Shown here: one piece after another, positions 18,901 to 27,869 of the stretch | Position numbering within the stretch: the stretch's first letter is position 1 | Layout of the letters: the number at the start of each line of letters is the position of its first letter | Assembly: GCA_946055775.1 (NCBI GenBank) | Contig: CAMGHE010000006.1 | Span: forward strand, 1-37,766 | DNA: 37,766 nt | DNA from: an uncultured Bacteroidales bacterium | GTDB taxonomy: Bacteria > Bacteroidota > Bacteroidia > Bacteroidales > Bacteroidaceae | Direction: 5' to 3' | Notes under the pieces: generated by a model | Told to the model about the DNA's origin: nothing | The model's input: the letters and a program-made list of their open reading frames with translations, nothing else | The model's database searches: none | Position numbers and translations under genes: made by a program

Positions 18901-20363
18901 GTGAGCAAGGCGCTGGGGTCGTTCGACTGGATTTCCGTATTGAAACCACGGCCGTCCCATGCGGCACGCGCAGTAATCTCGCGGTGCTCCCGGCCCTTAT
19001 AGATAAGATGCGACAGGCGTAAATCGGTTTCGGCACTTTGCAGCGTGCGTCCTTGATGGCGGAAATGGGTGCTGGCGCTGAAGGCAATATCACTGGGTAG
19101 GGAGGGGTCGGCGAGGAGGATGTCAAGCATAAGGCTTTCCGTCTCAACGGTTAGCGTGGCCATATCCTGCAGGCCGTCCAGGGAAATACGGGCTGCGCCG
19201 ACGGCCGTGCCCAAACGTCCACCAAGATGATAACGTCCGCCGCGCTGGTATCGTCCATCAAGGGTCAGACTTAAGCGGCCAACTCGGGAGAGCAGTTGGC
19301 TGGACTTGCCATTGAGAAGCGGGGCGAGAGACGGAAGGTCAACGTTGACGCTGGTGGGCCAGAGGCGCGCATCTTCGATGGAATTGTTCTTGAACGAAGC
19401 AGACAAATGCCCATCCATCTTCCATGCACCGCCAGCATCCGCCAACTGGAGTGAGTGAGCCTGTAGATGACCCTGACTCATGGCCAAACGACCGTCTAAA
19501 ACGATGACTCCGGCATAATGGGGTGTGTGCACATCTTCAGTGGTTTCCTGCTTATTTGGCAGCCACTGATGGGGAAAGGAGAGGAAGGGCGCCAAGTCAC
19601 AAAGGGCGATACGAGCGCCCGCAAGTTCGGCTTCAAAGGAAATGCTCTCCAGCCACGACTGTTTTCGTTTGGTGTCCCACTCCACCTGACACAGGTCTTC
19701 TTGAATCAGGCTGTGGGGTAATTGGACGTGCAGACCACCGAGATAGACTTTACCCGGGCCGGCGGCCAGTCGGAAGGCCAGTTTCTTCACCTCAAACCCC
19801 GACTGCTCAGAAAAGGCCAGGCTGCGGACACGCAGGTTGATGCTGTCGGACGTCAGGCGCTTCAGGCTGACGTTGGCATCCAAGTTGGATATACGGACGT
19901 GCGACGCATTGAAGCGCTGCGGTGTCTCTGGCAGGAAGTGCTTGTCGTAACGGACATTGACGCGGCGTACTATCAGCGAGCCGAGAGTGAAGTCGGTCTT
20001 GGAGGGCTCTTTCTTTTCTTTGCTACTGAGGGCATCTACCACAAACTGATAGTTGGGAGCCTCACCCGCCTTGCGCTGGTATAGGCGGACGTCGGCATCC
20101 AGCAAGGAAGCCGTCCGTAGCGCGATACGTCCCTCAAGCAACGCCGAGTACTCTATCTTCGCCGAGACGATGTCAGCCCGCAGCAGGGTGTCACCCATGG
20201 TGTCGGCCACACAGACCTGATGCAGGGTCAGACGATTGAACAGGCCGATGCGTACGCGCTCAATGCGCACCTCGGTTCCCAGTTTGTCAGACAGTAAACG
20301 GGAAGCCAGCCCACCCAACCACGATTGTGCGATGGGCAGGTTGACAAAGAGCAGCAGCGTCAA
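15927..20363 (-). CDS. tamB: Translocation/assembly module TamB (DUF490)
   Basis: 1478 aa; C-terminal TamB features (GDLNLNAVYTVPSVSLADL, VSRLLSSEEDKNMQVLYLLGVGRFYN, LSGRLMDGRLLVNGNFGYRD). Reported start is TTG. Confidence 0.93.
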   Translation of the reverse strand: MTLLLFVNLPIAQSWLGGLASRLLSDKLGTEVRIERVRIGLFNRLTLHQVCVADTMGDTLLRADIVSAKIEYSALLEGRIALRTASLLDADVRLYQRKAGEAPNYQFVVDALSSKEKKEPSKTDFTLGSLIVRRVNVRYDKHFLPETPQRFNASHVRISNLDANVSLKRLTSDSINLRVRSLAFSEQSGFEVKKLAFRLAAGPGKVYLGGLHVQLPHSLIQEDLCQVEWDTKRKQSWLESISFEAELAGARIALCDLAPFLSFPHQWLPNKQETTEDVHTPHYAGVIVLDGRLAMSQGHLQAHSLQLADAGGAWKMDGHLSASFKNNSIEDARLWPTSVNVDLPSLAPLLNGKSSQLLSRVGRLSLTLDGRYQRGGRYHLGGRLGTAVGAARISLDGLQDMATLTVETESLMLDILLADPSLPSDIAFSASTHFRHQGRTLQSAETDLRLSHLIYKGREHREITARAAWDGRGFNTEIQSNDPSALLTLRSSGQIQRGRLENVAFTADVCHLDGSLLQKESAGQSTVWSGHIDGQIDRMTGKDFTAYVQVAHLHKQMPDSAYHLDNMTFKAWPTQVGTHADLSADFGHISAEGPTDWRLLAHHLQRLTGIFSEDKAQPTAGHAPSWQVSAYLTRDDVFRDLLSLPLAFEGPLTLEGRINTASRSLLSFSAPQLSYGGVELKRPRLYATSEHSRLHVLVQGEKQVGKSPMSFAIESDNNADTLHTSLSWREPLGKYHGQMVASTFSQRHEGGTDVTTIVHSTTLTMADTLWHVAPSRITWTGKGINVEDFNVSHASQSLHVDGLLGKTSADTLHATLQGIEVSYILSLINLKPVAFAGRATGPVTITPADGGMAIAGDLHIPDFHFNESQMGDARIGMRINTADMRLHFDATMAEENLRGTAVQGFVGIKEKLLNLRITSAGTDLRFLRRYVGHLFPDIEGRTTGFCHLHGTFKDLIFEGEETIDALATIPATGIRYRLYGGTLQMTPDCFRFTSVGISDMASGTGLVNGVLTHDHLRNFRYDVGITAQSMRLYDKGASPLLPFYATAVGTGRARIYGAPGTFTADLEMQTVRGTSFTYTVDSPETDYDFSLLTFGDKPQAAATPLADLPPADHSAQPADDKGAFSPASVKSNVGVADAQETDMRLNFVIGATPEATLKVITDEKTGNYIRLHGNGSLRATWYNKGAFQMYGTYHVTDGLYKLILQDVIHKDFRLKQGGTIVFGGNPYEGDLNLNAVYTVPSVSLADLGLDMGDRTIRADCILNLGGKVRSPIVSFDLGLTGAGPEVQNMVSRLLSSEEDKNMQVLYLLGVGRFYNYNYAASESAANGQTQSSVAMKSFLSSTISGQINHFISNAVGVSNWTFGANVSTGQTGWNDMEVGGLLSGRLMDGRLLVNGNFGYRDRPTANTGFVGDFDITYALTPTGWLSVKAYSENNERYFSHGALTTQGVGLIMRRDFFSLRDLFHPQRKRRQATPKGKP

Positions 20364-20465
20364 GTAGATACCGAGCAGCGTTGCCGCGAAAGTGCGTATG
20401 ATGAGCTTGAGGCGTCGGATAGGCTGATACGGATGAGGTTATTAACTGCGGGGTAAAAGGCGAGG

Positions 20466-20505
20466 GTGTGTCAAAATGCAAATTTTGACGCGCACTCGAA
20501 GGTGC
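20466..20505. repeat. Alternating half-sites GTGTGTCAAAATG / AATTTTGACGCGCAC / GGTGCG
   Basis: gggtgtgtcaaaatgcaaattttgacgcgcactcgaaggtgcg: two consecutive inverted repeats adjacent to the 20501-20620 palindrome. Confidence 0.7.
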
Positions 20506-20620
20506 GTCAGAATGGCTAAGATGCAAGGCGCTGAGGCTGAGGGCGCAGGGAGTGTACTAAAGTACATGACCAAGCCCGAATGCCGATAGCAACGAAGCAG
20601 ATTGGCCATTATGACCCACC
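20501..20620. repeat. About 120-bp imperfect palindrome centred on TGTACTAAAGTACA
   Basis: Outer arms ggtgcgtcagaatggctaa (20501-20519) and ttggccattatgacccacc (20602-20620) pair 16 of 19; centre tgtact/agtaca 20553-20566. Confidence 0.8.
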
Positions 20621-20633
20621 GTCGTCCCAGCCA

Positions 20634-21836
20634 TTATTTCTTCATATATTCTTTAGCCAAACCGCCTTCGCTGGTCTCGCGATAGAGCGACGGCAGGTCG
20701 TGGCCCGTCTGTTTCATCACCTCGACGGCCTTGTCATAGGAGATGCGGTGTATGCCCTCGGCATAGGTGGCATAGATGTTGGCATCAAGGGCGCGTGCCG
20801 CCGCATGGGCATTGCGCTCGATGCAGGGAATCTGGACCAGACCGCAGATGGGGTCGCAGGTCATGCCAAGGTGGTGCTCAAGGCCCATCTCGGCAGCATA
20901 TTCGATGGTGGCCAGACTTCCGCCGAAGATATAGTTGGCGGCAGCGGCAGCCATGGCGCAGGCCACGCCGACCTCGGCCTGACAACCGGCTTCGGCGCCC
21001 GAGATAGAAGCAAGGCTCTTGGCCACGTTACCCACGATGCCGGCACAGGCCAGAGCGTGCAGGATGCGCTTATCGGAGAACTTGCGGCTCTTCTGGATGT
21101 GGTAGAGTACAGCGGGTACGACGCCGCTGGCGCCACAGGTCGGCGCCGTCACGATTTTCCCGCCCGAGGCATTTTCTTCGCTAACGGCCAGGGCATAGGC
21201 GAAGACCAAACCTCGTGTCTGAAGGTTGGCATTGTAGCCCATGGCCTTGATATAGTAGTCGGGGGCTTTGCGGCGCAACTGCAGGCAGCCAGGCAGGACA
21301 CCCTCGTGGTCAATGCCTCGCTCGACGGCCGCGCACATCACGCCCCACACCTCGCGAAGGTAATCCCATATCTCGGGGCCTTCGTAGTAATCTACATACT
21401 CCCAGTAGCTTTTGCCCTGACTTTCGCACCATTGCTTAATGTCGAGCAAGCGGTTCAGAGGATAAACCTCAGGCGTTTCAACGCCTTGCTTACCCTCTTC
21501 AGCCAGAGCGCCGCCCCCGACGCTATATACCGTCCAGGGGGCGCGGGGCTGCCCTTCGTCGTCGATTACCTCAAACTTCATGCCGTTGGGATGGTAGGGG
21601 AGGACAATGTCGGGGTGCCATACAAATTCTGTCCGTTCTTCGCCTAAGACGGAATAGATGGCCCAGTCGGTGAGGTGGCCCTTGCCTGTGGCGGCCAGAC
21701 TGCCGTAGAGCGTGACGCGGAAACGTTGCGCGCCCGTATGGCGCGAAAGATATGATTCGGCCGCAAGACGCGGACCCATGGTGTGGCTGCTGGAGGGGCC
21801 TTGCCCTATGCGGAAAAGTTCTCTGAGGCTTTTCAT
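20634..21836 (-). CDS. sdaA: L-serine ammonia-lyase (fused alpha/beta, 4Fe-4S type)
   Basis: IGQGPSSSHTMGPRLAAE; APTCGASGVVPAVLYHI; CDPICGLVQIPCIERNA. Confidence 0.95.
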   Translation of the reverse strand: MKSLRELFRIGQGPSSSHTMGPRLAAESYLSRHTGAQRFRVTLYGSLAATGKGHLTDWAIYSVLGEERTEFVWHPDIVLPYHPNGMKFEVIDDEGQPRAPWTVYSVGGGALAEEGKQGVETPEVYPLNRLLDIKQWCESQGKSYWEYVDYYEGPEIWDYLREVWGVMCAAVERGIDHEGVLPGCLQLRRKAPDYYIKAMGYNANLQTRGLVFAYALAVSEENASGGKIVTAPTCGASGVVPAVLYHIQKSRKFSDKRILHALACAGIVGNVAKSLASISGAEAGCQAEVGVACAMAAAAANYIFGGSLATIEYAAEMGLEHHLGMTCDPICGLVQIPCIERNAHAAARALDANIYATYAEGIHRISYDKAVEVMKQTGHDLPSLYRETSEGGLAKEYMKK

Positions 21837-21901
21837 GAGAGATGAGGTGTGAGTGGGTGTATGTTGAATCGGTTGGGTTAGACCTGTGGGGGAGAAGAGA
21901 T

Positions 21902-23851
21902 TCAGTTCTTCTCTTTGATAATACCTTTGCGGTAGGCCTTGAGCAGTTTCTTCAGGTCGGAAATCTGCGTGGCGATGTCGCGGCCTATGTCTGTGTCGGC
22001 CACCATCATGCGATGACCGGTCAGTTCTACAATCTGCGTGGTGCTGCGAATGTCCGTACCGGTGAGGATGGCCTCTTCTGTAGAGGAGAAGGGCTCATGC
22101 TGCACCAACTGGAAGCCGCGGCTGTGGAATACGAGTGTATATCCGGCGATGCCCGTCGTGTCGTGGTAGGCGCGGGCAAAGCCGCCGTCGATAACCATCA
22201 GGCGGCCGTCAGCCTTGATGGGGTTCTCGCCCTTGCCCACACGGACGGGGACATGGCCGTTGATGATGTGGCGGTGCGGACCGCTCACGCCGAACTCGTC
22301 CAGCAGCAAGTCGCAGACGTCGGCCCCTTCGCGCAGCAGGTAGTAGGCGCCGCGTTTTTCGGTATGTACGGTCTTATCGGCGATGAAATAGCGCTCGAAG
22401 GTCGCCATCTTCGATTTGTCGAAAAGCGGACTGTCGGGCCCGCACCAAAGATACCAGAAGTAGTCGCAGGCGGCCTGACGCGACCGCTTGTTCTCCTCAT
22501 TGTCGAAGGCCATACGCACTTGCCGCTCTACGCAGTCGAGCAGTTCCCGCCCTTTGCAGCGCAGTCCGGCCACAGTCACCTCGCGCAACTGGCCATCTTC
22601 GGTCATGGGGACCGAGGCGTGGAACAGCAGGTTGGAGTTGTAGATGCCGTACATGCCGCCGCGGTGGAGCAGCATATCCACATGGCGCTTCAGCCGTTCG
22701 TTGATGACGAAGGAGTGTTGCAGGCGGTGAATCAGATCGTCTTCGGCCGGCGTCAGAGCGTAAGGGTCTGCAGGGTTGACGGTCGGGAAATTACTATCGA
22801 GCAACGGGTAGTCCTTGCCCCCGATGGTGATGGTCGTCTTGTCAGCACGGAGATGCTCTAGAAGGGCACGGTCTTCCATATGCCACTCGGGGTGTAGGTG
22901 GTACAGTTGGCCCTCCAGCTTAAACTGGATGATGGCGATGGCCTTGTGCATCTGCGAGATGAGGCGGCGTTCTTTCTCGTCGTCGGCCTGCCTGCCCGAC
23001 TCAATATGGGGCAGGAACAGCGTGCAGGGGTCGTCGCCGTAGGTCTCCATGGCGAAGGTGGCCAAGGGCACCATGTTGATGCCGTAGCCCTCCTCGATGG
23101 TCCGCGTGTTGGCATAACGCAGGGAGAGGCGCAGTACGCCGGCTACGCAGCACAGGTTGCCCGCCGCTGCCCCCATCCACAGGATGTCGTGATTGCCCCA
23201 CTGAATGTCCAGGTGGTGGTAGTTGCAGAGTGTGTCCATGATGAGATGGGCACCGGGACCACGGTCGTAGATGTCGCCCAGAATGTGCAGACGGTCGATG
23301 GCCAGCCGCTGAATGAGGTAACTCAGGCAGATGATAAAGTGGTCCGCGCGGTGGGTATCGATGATGGTCTTGATGATGACGTTGAAGTACGCCTGCTTGT
23401 TGTGGTCCTCGCTGCTCTCGTGGAGCAATTCCTCGATGATGTACGAGTACTCGCTGGGCAAGCACTTACGCACCTTCGAGCGGGTATATTTCGAGGACAC
23501 GTTGCGGCAGACGGTAATCAACTGGTTCAACACCGTCTGATAGTAGTCGTCCAGGTCCTTCTCCTCACGGCGTGCTATCTCCAGCCGCTCTTCGGGGTAG
23601 TAGATGAGCGTGCACAGGTCCTTTTTCGCACTCTCGCGCAGTGTGTTGCCGAAGAGTTCGTTGACCTTGCGCTTGATATTTCCCGACGCATTGCGCAGCA
23701 CATGGTGGAACGCCTCATCCTCGCCGTGCAGGTCGGCCATGAAGTGCTCTGTGGGTTTGGGCAGATGCAGGATGGCCTCGAGGTTGATGATTTCCGTCGT
23801 GACGCGGGGTATGGTGGGGAAACTGTGCGCCAGTAGTTGCAGGTATCTCAT
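21902..23851 (-). CDS. fbp: Fructose-1,6-bisphosphatase class 3
   Basis: 649 aa; FMADLHGEDEAFHHVLRNASG; HILGDIYDRGPG; IQWGNHDILWMGA; IINGHVPVRVGKGENPIKADGRLMVIDGGFARAY. Confidence 0.95.
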   Translation of the reverse strand: MRYLQLLAHSFPTIPRVTTEIINLEAILHLPKPTEHFMADLHGEDEAFHHVLRNASGNIKRKVNELFGNTLRESAKKDLCTLIYYPEERLEIARREEKDLDDYYQTVLNQLITVCRNVSSKYTRSKVRKCLPSEYSYIIEELLHESSEDHNKQAYFNVIIKTIIDTHRADHFIICLSYLIQRLAIDRLHILGDIYDRGPGAHLIMDTLCNYHHLDIQWGNHDILWMGAAAGNLCCVAGVLRLSLRYANTRTIEEGYGINMVPLATFAMETYGDDPCTLFLPHIESGRQADDEKERRLISQMHKAIAIIQFKLEGQLYHLHPEWHMEDRALLEHLRADKTTITIGGKDYPLLDSNFPTVNPADPYALTPAEDDLIHRLQHSFVINERLKRHVDMLLHRGGMYGIYNSNLLFHASVPMTEDGQLREVTVAGLRCKGRELLDCVERQVRMAFDNEENKRSRQAACDYFWYLWCGPDSPLFDKSKMATFERYFIADKTVHTEKRGAYYLLREGADVCDLLLDEFGVSGPHRHIINGHVPVRVGKGENPIKADGRLMVIDGGFARAYHDTTGIAGYTLVFHSRGFQLVQHEPFSSTEEAILTGTDIRSTTQIVELTGHRMMVADTDIGRDIATQISDLKKLLKAYRKGIIKEKN

Positions 23852-23914
23852 GGTTGTTTAGGATAAGGGGAGTTGTTGAAAGGAGAGGAGCTCAGACCGT
23901 AGGACATGGCGGCC

Positions 23915-26245
23915 TTATTTCTCGTCGCAAAAGAGCATGTCGTGCGTGATGGTCCTCCATTTATTGGCTCCATCTGCCGTGAAGGGACGTATCTTGACGG
24001 TAGCGTCGTCCCAGTAGGTGGGCCATCCGTTGTAGATGCCGCCCAGGAAGACGACGCTGATTTTATGCAGGCCGCCTTTCAGTGCCCGCGTTCCCGTGTT
24101 GACGCAGTGGCGCGGCGTGGTCAGCGTGGAGTTATCTACAACGAGCACGCCGTCTATCCACAGCAGGGCATTGTTCGTGGCAAATTCATAGACGCCGTCC
24201 TCGGGCACCTTGACGTAGCCGTCCACCTGAGCCGCATAGTCGGCCAGGCCGCGCATGGCGCTGTTGCGTTTGTTCTGCTGGCGCAGGGCTTCGATGCCGT
24301 TGACATGCTTGGTCTCCGAGACAGGGTGTCTCTGAAGTGAGAAGGGCGTGGCGTGGAATCCCTCCCATTTTCTGAGCACCATGCCCTGACGCAGTCCGTC
24401 GGTTTGTGCGGTTGCACTGGGCTGCTGCTTCTCGTAGTGGATAGTACGTACGGAGCTCATCAGGCCACAGGGCAGGATGGCGGCGCACCGCACGTCGGCT
24501 GTCTGCTTAAGCACGAAGGGCGTAGTATAGGTGGTGGATGCCTCATTGGGCATTGAACCGTCCAGGGTATAGACAATGCGCTCGGGACGCACGGTGGTGA
24601 GGCTGACTACAGCGCTGTCGGTAAAGGCCACATGGTTCAGGCAGGCGCCTTGCTGTTCGACGGGCGGTATGTGTTGTGTGGCGCCCATATAGTGCAGACG
24701 GCGGGCACCCTCGTTATCTACGCGACGCTCAAAGTCAGCATAATCTTTGTTCTCAGGCTGTGTCCATGCCACTTCGGCCAGTGCCAGAGCACGGGGGTAC
24801 AGACGGTATTCGAGCGTAGCGACGTCCAGCATATACTCGCTCCAGCAGTTGGCCTGTACACCCATGACGTAGCCAGCCTTGCCGTTGTCCTTCAGCACCT
24901 GGGGCACAGGGTCGTAGTCGTAAACCTTCTTCAGCGTAGAGTAGCCGCCGATGGCCATGGGCTCGAGCGCCGGACTGCTCTGGAACTGGTCGAAGTACAT
25001 ACCGTGGCTCGACGGCGTCATCAGGACCTGGTGGTTCATGCGGGCTGCAGTGATGCCGCCCTGCTCGCCACGCCACGACATGACGATGGCCGAGGTGTCC
25101 AGACCGCCTCCTTCGAGAATCTCGTCCCAGCCCACGAGTCGGCGACCGTGCTCGGCCAGATAACTGCCGATGCGCTCGATGAGATAACTCTGTAACTGCG
25201 ACTCGCGCTCATAGCCCATCGCTTTCTTACGTGCTTGACAACTGTCGCAGGCGGCCCATTCACCGCGGGGCGACTCGTCACCGCCAATGTGGAACAGTTT
25301 GCTGGGGAATAGCGGCAGCATCTCGTCTATCACATCTTTGAGGAAGGTGAAGGTGGTCTCACGTCCCGGGCAGAGCACCACGTCTTCTACGCCCCAGATG
25401 ATGCGCGGCGTGGTCTCCTCACCCTTGCACGACAGCCAGGGATAGGCGGCGATGGCGGCCATCTCGTGGCCAGGCATCTCTATTTCGGGCACCACCTCCA
25501 TGTGGTGCTTGGCGGCAAAACTGACCACTTCGCGCACGTCGTCCTGGGTGTAATAGCCCCCGTAGTGAGTGCCGTCGCCTTCGGTGCGCCAGGCGCCGAT
25601 TTCCGTCAGCAGGGGATACTTCTTGACTTCCACGCGCCAACCCTGGTCCTCCGTCAGGTGCCAGTGAAGGTGGTTTATCTTATAGGCTGCAAGGCGTTCA
25701 ATCTGGGCCTTGACCTCCTCTACAGTGAGGAAATGGCGGCAGGGGTCGAGCATGACGCCACGATAGGCAAAGCGCGGGGCATCGTTGATGCGCTGGCAGG
25801 GGATGGTATAGGTGGCTGCAGGCGCCATTGTGCCCAGGGCTTCGGCGGGCAACAACTGGAGCAACGACTGCGCGGCATAGAAGAGGCCGGTGCTGGTTTT
25901 GGCACGCGCTTCAATGCGTGTGGTGCTGATGTACAGGCGGTAAGCCTCGTCACCTTCAACCGTTTTGTCAATGGCGAAAAGCACCTCTGAAGTCTTGCTG
26001 CCACCCTTTTTGATTGTCAGCCCCATGTCTGCCTGCAGGCGGTTCGTGAAATACTCGGCCACTTCTCTCGCTTCCTTACCGCCGCTATAGCGATAGGTTG
26101 TGGCGGCTGAGAGCGAGAAGGAGCCGTCGGCATAGGTTACCTGCTGCGGACGGGGGATGATGGGACACTGCTGACTTTGTGCGTGCATGGCCGTGAGACT
26201 CATGCAGGCCATGAAGACGCTGAGACAAATGCTGCGGATGTTCAT
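23915..26245 (-). CDS. Beta-N-acetylhexosaminidase, glycoside hydrolase family 20
   Basis: Signal peptide; YRGVMLDPCRHFLTVEEVKAQIERLAAYKINHLHWHLTEDQGWRVE; LFHIGGDESPRGEW catalytic D-E; extra C-terminal domains. Confidence 0.95.
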   Translation of the reverse strand: MNIRSICLSVFMACMSLTAMHAQSQQCPIIPRPQQVTYADGSFSLSAATTYRYSGGKEAREVAEYFTNRLQADMGLTIKKGGSKTSEVLFAIDKTVEGDEAYRLYISTTRIEARAKTSTGLFYAAQSLLQLLPAEALGTMAPAATYTIPCQRINDAPRFAYRGVMLDPCRHFLTVEEVKAQIERLAAYKINHLHWHLTEDQGWRVEVKKYPLLTEIGAWRTEGDGTHYGGYYTQDDVREVVSFAAKHHMEVVPEIEMPGHEMAAIAAYPWLSCKGEETTPRIIWGVEDVVLCPGRETTFTFLKDVIDEMLPLFPSKLFHIGGDESPRGEWAACDSCQARKKAMGYERESQLQSYLIERIGSYLAEHGRRLVGWDEILEGGGLDTSAIVMSWRGEQGGITAARMNHQVLMTPSSHGMYFDQFQSSPALEPMAIGGYSTLKKVYDYDPVPQVLKDNGKAGYVMGVQANCWSEYMLDVATLEYRLYPRALALAEVAWTQPENKDYADFERRVDNEGARRLHYMGATQHIPPVEQQGACLNHVAFTDSAVVSLTTVRPERIVYTLDGSMPNEASTTYTTPFVLKQTADVRCAAILPCGLMSSVRTIHYEKQQPSATAQTDGLRQGMVLRKWEGFHATPFSLQRHPVSETKHVNGIEALRQQNKRNSAMRGLADYAAQVDGYVKVPEDGVYEFATNNALLWIDGVLVVDNSTLTTPRHCVNTGTRALKGGLHKISVVFLGGIYNGWPTYWDDATVKIRPFTADGANKWRTITHDMLFCDEK

Positions 26246-26260
26246 GATGGGTCGGTGGTT

Positions 26261-27436
26261 TTATGGTTTCGTTTCCGGTTGCGAAATGAGGATGGGGCGG
26301 TAGTAGTACCACCAGTACTTGTTGTGATATTTCTCCCATATCAGTCCGGGCGACGTATGCCGGTTCTGGGTCATCATTTCCCGAAAATCGCGATAGTCTG
26401 CCGTGATGCTGGCTTCGGGATAAATGGGCTCTGGCTGAGGGTGTGTGCGGTCGTAGAGTACAAGCGCTTCGGCATAGTGGGCCGGGAGGCGTGTGCTGTC
26501 CGATACCACATAGTAGCGGGGCAGTTCGTGGGCAAAGCGCTCCAGGTCGCGCTCCAGCAGCAGCGCGCAGAGATAGTAGTCGCGGGCCATGCCTTGCGGC
26601 TGGCGTTCGGCGGCGAGACGGAGCCTATCGGCCACCTGAGAAGGGGGCGCGACGATGCTGTCTAAGCCCAGGTCGTGGAGGATGGTGTCGTGCAGCGCCT
26701 TACGATGGGGCCCGCAGGTATCTCGCAGCAACAACTGGGTTGCTCCGCCATCTCCTAAAGAATAGGTGAAGAACTGGCTGCCCATCCCTTCGGGGGTCTG
26801 TGCTAAGGCATAGGCACGCAGGGATGTGAGAGTGGGGGTGCTGATTGGGGCATTCATACCGGCGTCCTCGAAGCGTTCGGCATCCTCGCCGTGTACCAAA
26901 GCCTGAGTGAGCCGCTGCTCATATACGATTGACGAGGGCAACACGCCGGCTATGCCGATATAGGCAAAGAGGATGAAGAGATGAACATAGGGGGTGACAT
27001 TCCATGTGGCCGACACCTGATTGCCAGGGCTGCGGCGCGTCGTATCGCTGAAGGGTCTGAGACAGAGCAGCCACAGGACAATGGCGAGAAGCGTGCAGAC
27101 CAGAGCCAAGGAGCGCTGGGCGGGGATGAGCAAACCAGGTGCTGCGACGCAGAGCGCCGAAGGGAGAACGAAGGCTTGCACGCAATGGGTGGGACGATAA
27201 TGCGTATGGCGCGCGATGAACGAGGCCAGCCATAGTGCCAAGCCAGTCAAGACGAGTGCGCCCGCCAACGGATTATAAGAGGTGACACCGTGGGCAATAT
27301 ACCAATGGGCCAGGGCGAGGATGTCACTGCCGGGGCCGTAGAGAAAGAGGAAAAGGTATATGCCGAACAGCACACGGATGACGCTACGCGTACGGCGGTA
27401 TTGGGCTGATATGGTGGACGACGTATGTGTGGACAT
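26261..27436 (-). CDS. Multi-pass membrane protein of unknown function (possibly DUF6057-like)
   Basis: Several TM helices then a soluble C-terminal region ending WWYYYRPILIS; start adjusted to MSTHTSS because the -7 box lies at 27487-27495. Confidence 0.6.
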   Translation of the reverse strand: MSTHTSSTISAQYRRTRSVIRVLFGIYLFLFLYGPGSDILALAHWYIAHGVTSYNPLAGALVLTGLALWLASFIARHTHYRPTHCVQAFVLPSALCVAAPGLLIPAQRSLALVCTLLAIVLWLLCLRPFSDTTRRSPGNQVSATWNVTPYVHLFILFAYIGIAGVLPSSIVYEQRLTQALVHGEDAERFEDAGMNAPISTPTLTSLRAYALAQTPEGMGSQFFTYSLGDGGATQLLLRDTCGPHRKALHDTILHDLGLDSIVAPPSQVADRLRLAAERQPQGMARDYYLCALLLERDLERFAHELPRYYVVSDSTRLPAHYAEALVLYDRTHPQPEPIYPEASITADYRDFREMMTQNRHTSPGLIWEKYHNKYWWYYYRPILISQPETKP

Positions 27437-27486
27437 GGCTGGAGGGTGCAGCGCCTTGCTCGGTGGGGCTACGCACTGCATGCTCT

Positions 27487-27495
27487 GCAAAAATA
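27487..27495 (-). promoter_or_regulatory. Bacteroidetes -7 box for the membrane protein-GH20 transcription unit
   Basis: Minus strand TATTTTTGC (TAnnTTTGC). Confidence 0.5.
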
Positions 27496-27604
27496 CAATA
27501 ACCTTGCCAATGCGACAAGTTTATTCCCTACTAATACAGCCTCGCGCGGCATTTTCTGCCCTCCTTTTTCTGTACGTCTCGCCCTTACTCTCTACGGCGC
27601 AAGA

Positions 27605-27849
27605 AACGCCTGGCCGTTGGCGTTGCTGTCACAGCGATTATAGGCTTTGGTGGTCTACTCAGGGTGGCGCTCCCTTCGGTCGCTGACCCTGGGCTTGGGG
27701 CAAACCCGCCTGCGTCGGGTTTGGAGTGTGTGTCAAAATGCTCTCAAGGGGGAATTTGCGGAGCGACACCTCCTAGCGGGCCCCGTCGCTCAAACATCTT
27801 CATTTTGATACACTCCCGCCGCCCCGCAAAACTTGTACCGGACAGCAAT
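27605..27849. repeat. Multi-hairpin intergenic repeat region
   Basis: Hairpins 27605-27624 (aacgcc/ggcgtt), 27660-27691 (cagggt/accctg), 27702-27722 (aaacccg/cgggttt), 27728-27814 (gtgtgtcaaaatg/cattttgatacac, nested gagcgac/gtcgctc), then taccggacagcaat 27836-27849. Confidence 0.75.
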
Positions 27850-27869
27850 AGTATTTAACCATGAATGGC

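Noticed and set aside
20580-21647. 355-aa plus-strand ORF opposite sdaA
   Set aside because: Antisense to clear L-serine dehydratase; no domain.
21842-22861. 339-aa plus-strand ORF opposite fbp
   Set aside because: Antisense shadow ORF of the conserved FBPase.
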